A stretch of DNA of 5,909 nucleotides from JOPF133 sp052144935. Its GTDB lineage: Bacteria; Acidobacteriota; Terriglobia; Bryobacterales; Bryobacteraceae. Location of the stretch: contig JBKQPR010000141.1 of the NCBI GenBank assembly GCA_052144935.1, positions 1-5,909 of the forward strand, given 5' to 3'. Positions 4,960 to 5,909 of the stretch are shown in pieces. A model generated the notes under the pieces. That model was not told the DNA's origin. It saw only the letters and a program-made list of their open reading frames with translations, and searched no databases. The position numbers and the translations under genes were made by a program. Every line of letters starts with the position of its first letter. Position 1 is the first letter of the stretch.

Positions 4960-5609
4960 CGAGTTCGGGTCCTTGGTTGGCCAGGGAACGGGTTCTCCCG
5001 AGCGTAATCGAGAGCTTCCTCCTCATCGCTGAAGGCGCCGGTCTCCATAAGAGTGTCCACCGCGGCTAACTCAAATACATCTAGCCGATCTCGAAATCGC
5101 GTCAAGTCCTGCGTTCGGCTCGGCGAGAGCGGCTTTGTGTAGAACCCCTCATTAGTGAACGCCGCGCCTTCGAGCAACTCGGCCACCTCCTGGTAGCGCA
5201 TGAGCGATACCAACTCGTCGTCGACCCACACGTACGCGATGACCAGGTTCTTCGGTTCCGCCCACCCCTTTCGAAGGCTAATGCGCGGGCGCCTCGAGCA
5301 GACGACCTCGACGGGCCACTCCCCGGCCCCGTCGTGCACGATGAAAGTGCCACTTTCACCAGTGCCCGACCGTCGCACATTCAAGTGATGCTTTCCGGCC
5401 CAGCCCACGAAGATCCGGAACCCGCGCTCACGGGTAGAGCCGGAGTTTTGTGAAGATGCTTCTTCGGAGGCTTCGTCCTCCGGCTCGTCTTCGAGTGCTG
5501 GCGCCCGTCCGCTGATTGAAAGAGAGCCGGCGGGCAAATCCGAGAGCGCGTCGATGATCCGCCTAAGCTCGTTAACCGTCGCTGCGCGTATCCTGAGTTC
5601 GAATTCCAT
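4956..5609 (-). CDS. Hypothetical protein, first gene of a coupled pair
   Basis: I do not recognise this protein firmly. From ATG 5607-5609 it has 217 residues; a TTG at 5616-5618 would add three (MSK). The order of parts, numbered from the TTG, is: a short N-terminal domain (FELRIRAATVNELRRIIDAL), an acidic low-complexity linker (about 42-57), and a central domain of alternating hydrophobic strands (FIVHDG, PVEVVCS, NLVIAYVWVDDE, VSLMRYQEVAELL). A helical C-terminus follows (FELAAVDTLMETGAFSDEEEALDYARENPF). The central strand order recalls restriction-type PD-(D/E)XK proteins that end in a ...VFVxLxxxxxxFVxxxxEV pattern, but the catalytic E-x-K is not visible (EVVCS instead), so any such domain may be inactive. 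The start is uncertain: AGAGGA at 5622-5627 suits the TTG, yet the predicted transcript begins inside that motif, which favours the ATG. Its stop overlaps the next start by ATGA. Base composition is more AT-rich than the 2500-3100 region, which may point to a separate origin. Confidence 0.75.
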   Translation of the reverse strand: MEFELRIRAATVNELRRIIDALSDLPAGSLSISGRAPALEDEPEDEASEEASSQNSGSTRERGFRIFVGWAGKHHLNVRRSGTGESGTFIVHDGAGEWPVEVVCSRRPRISLRKGWAEPKNLVIAYVWVDDELVSLMRYQEVAELLEGAAFTNEGFYTKPLSPSRTQDLTRFRDRLDVFELAAVDTLMETGAFSDEEEALDYARENPFPGQPRTRTR

Positions 5610-5627
5610 CTTGCTCAATTATCCTCT

Positions 5628-5642
5628 ATATTTATACAATAT
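5628..5642. repeat. Palindrome over the -10 box (possible operator)
   Basis: ATATT (5628-5632) and AATAT (5638-5642) are reverse complements around a 5-base centre, directly covering the -10 box of the coupled pair. A regulator bound here would block the promoter; autoregulation by one of the two products is a guess. The arms are short and AT-rich, so chance is possible. Confidence 0.35.
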
Positions 5643-5659
5643 GATCTAATGTGCGTCAA
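5631..5659 (-). promoter_or_regulatory. Strong sigma-70-type promoter of the coupled pair
   Basis: On the minus strand TTGACG (5654-5659) and TATAAA (5631-5636) are separated by exactly 17 bp, each matching consensus at five of six bases. The predicted start is at about 5624-5625, leaving a leader of only about 6 bases to the TTG or about 15 to the ATG. The AT-rich stretch stands out sharply from its GC-rich surroundings. Confidence 0.75.
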
Positions 5660-5909
5660 GAGAAAAAATGAAGGCCGGCCGCTGTGAGCCTTCTGGTCGC
5701 ACCGGGCGAGCAGGAGGATCTTCACCCGTTCTTCGCTCCGGGAATGAAGCCCCTTCCCTGCAAACGCCCCGGCGGGCCGGGGGCCGTTGAACTAAACCGC
5801 TGAGCGGTAATCTTCTGCGTTCCGGCCTTGCGCCGGACCCCCCTGGCGTGGCGCGAGGCCCCTTTGAAACACTGGATCAGGTTATTTCCAATGACCAATC
5901 CAACTTTCA
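5660..5909. other. Right-end region: short hairpins, possible start of a gene cut by the window
   Basis: No complete gene is recognisable. TCCGGC-CTTGC-GCCGGA (5821-5837) and CCGC-TGA-GCGG (5797-5807) are small perfect hairpins without T tracts. A 39-codon plus-strand frame from GTG 5684 to TGA 5803 (starting MSLLVAPGEQEDLHPFFAPG) has no family match I know. At the edge, a plus-strand frame open from 5791 (with GTG at 5848) reads GPFETLDQVISNDQSNF and runs off the window; the alternative ATG 5891-5893 reads MTNPTF. Either could begin a gene beyond the edge; I cannot decide. Confidence 0.35.

Noticed and set aside
5684..5803. 39-codon plus-strand small gene starting with GTG
   Set aside because: No ribosome site or homology can be seen; kept only as a note in the right-end region.

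Overview
This is a GC-rich bacterial window with one tRNA gene, five complete protein genes, one two-segment membrane gene whose tail looks frameshifted, and one small gene remnant. All the intact protein genes lie on the minus strand; the tRNA and the remnant are on the plus strand. The gene content suggests a soil-type, GC-rich bacterium. Acidobacteriota is my best guess, from protein family resemblance and the style of the promoters, but nothing here proves it.

Layout. 15-329 (minus) encodes a small DUF350-type membrane protein. 399-473 (plus) is tRNA-Gly with anticodon TCC. 474-856 has no gene I can recognise. 857-2137 (minus) encodes an iron-containing alcohol dehydrogenase of the hydroxyacid-oxoacid transhydrogenase (ADHFE1) type, the best characterised protein here. 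2138-2545 is non-coding; it holds an 8-bp perfect inverted repeat and a degenerate 47-bp direct repeat that copies the 3' end of the next gene. 2546-3661 and 3668-4060 (minus) form a tight two-gene operon: an all-helical 130-aa protein is transcribed first, followed 6 bp later by a DUF2293 protein with a four-cysteine zinc motif and a GTG start.

4061-4683 looks empty by ORF length, but the plus strand carries the conserved core of a small HNH-endonuclease-like protein (4213-4551) with no usable start codon before its middle. Just upstream are a TTGACA box and a sequence resembling a flagellar sigma-28 promoter.

4684-5609 (minus) is a second two-gene unit: a 217-220-aa unknown protein followed by a 91-aa protein that begins inside its stop codon (ATGA overlap). 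An AT-rich promoter (TTGACG, 17 bp, TATAAA) sits so close to the start that the mRNA should be leaderless or nearly so, and a small palindrome covers its -10 box. This compact, possibly self-regulated pair is the most system-like element in the window. The last 250 bases hold short hairpins and perhaps the start of a plus-strand gene that leaves the window.

The genes do not make one pathway. The window reads as a housekeeping stretch (tRNA, metabolic enzyme, conserved unknowns) followed by an accessory stretch (HNH remnant, coupled unknown pair).
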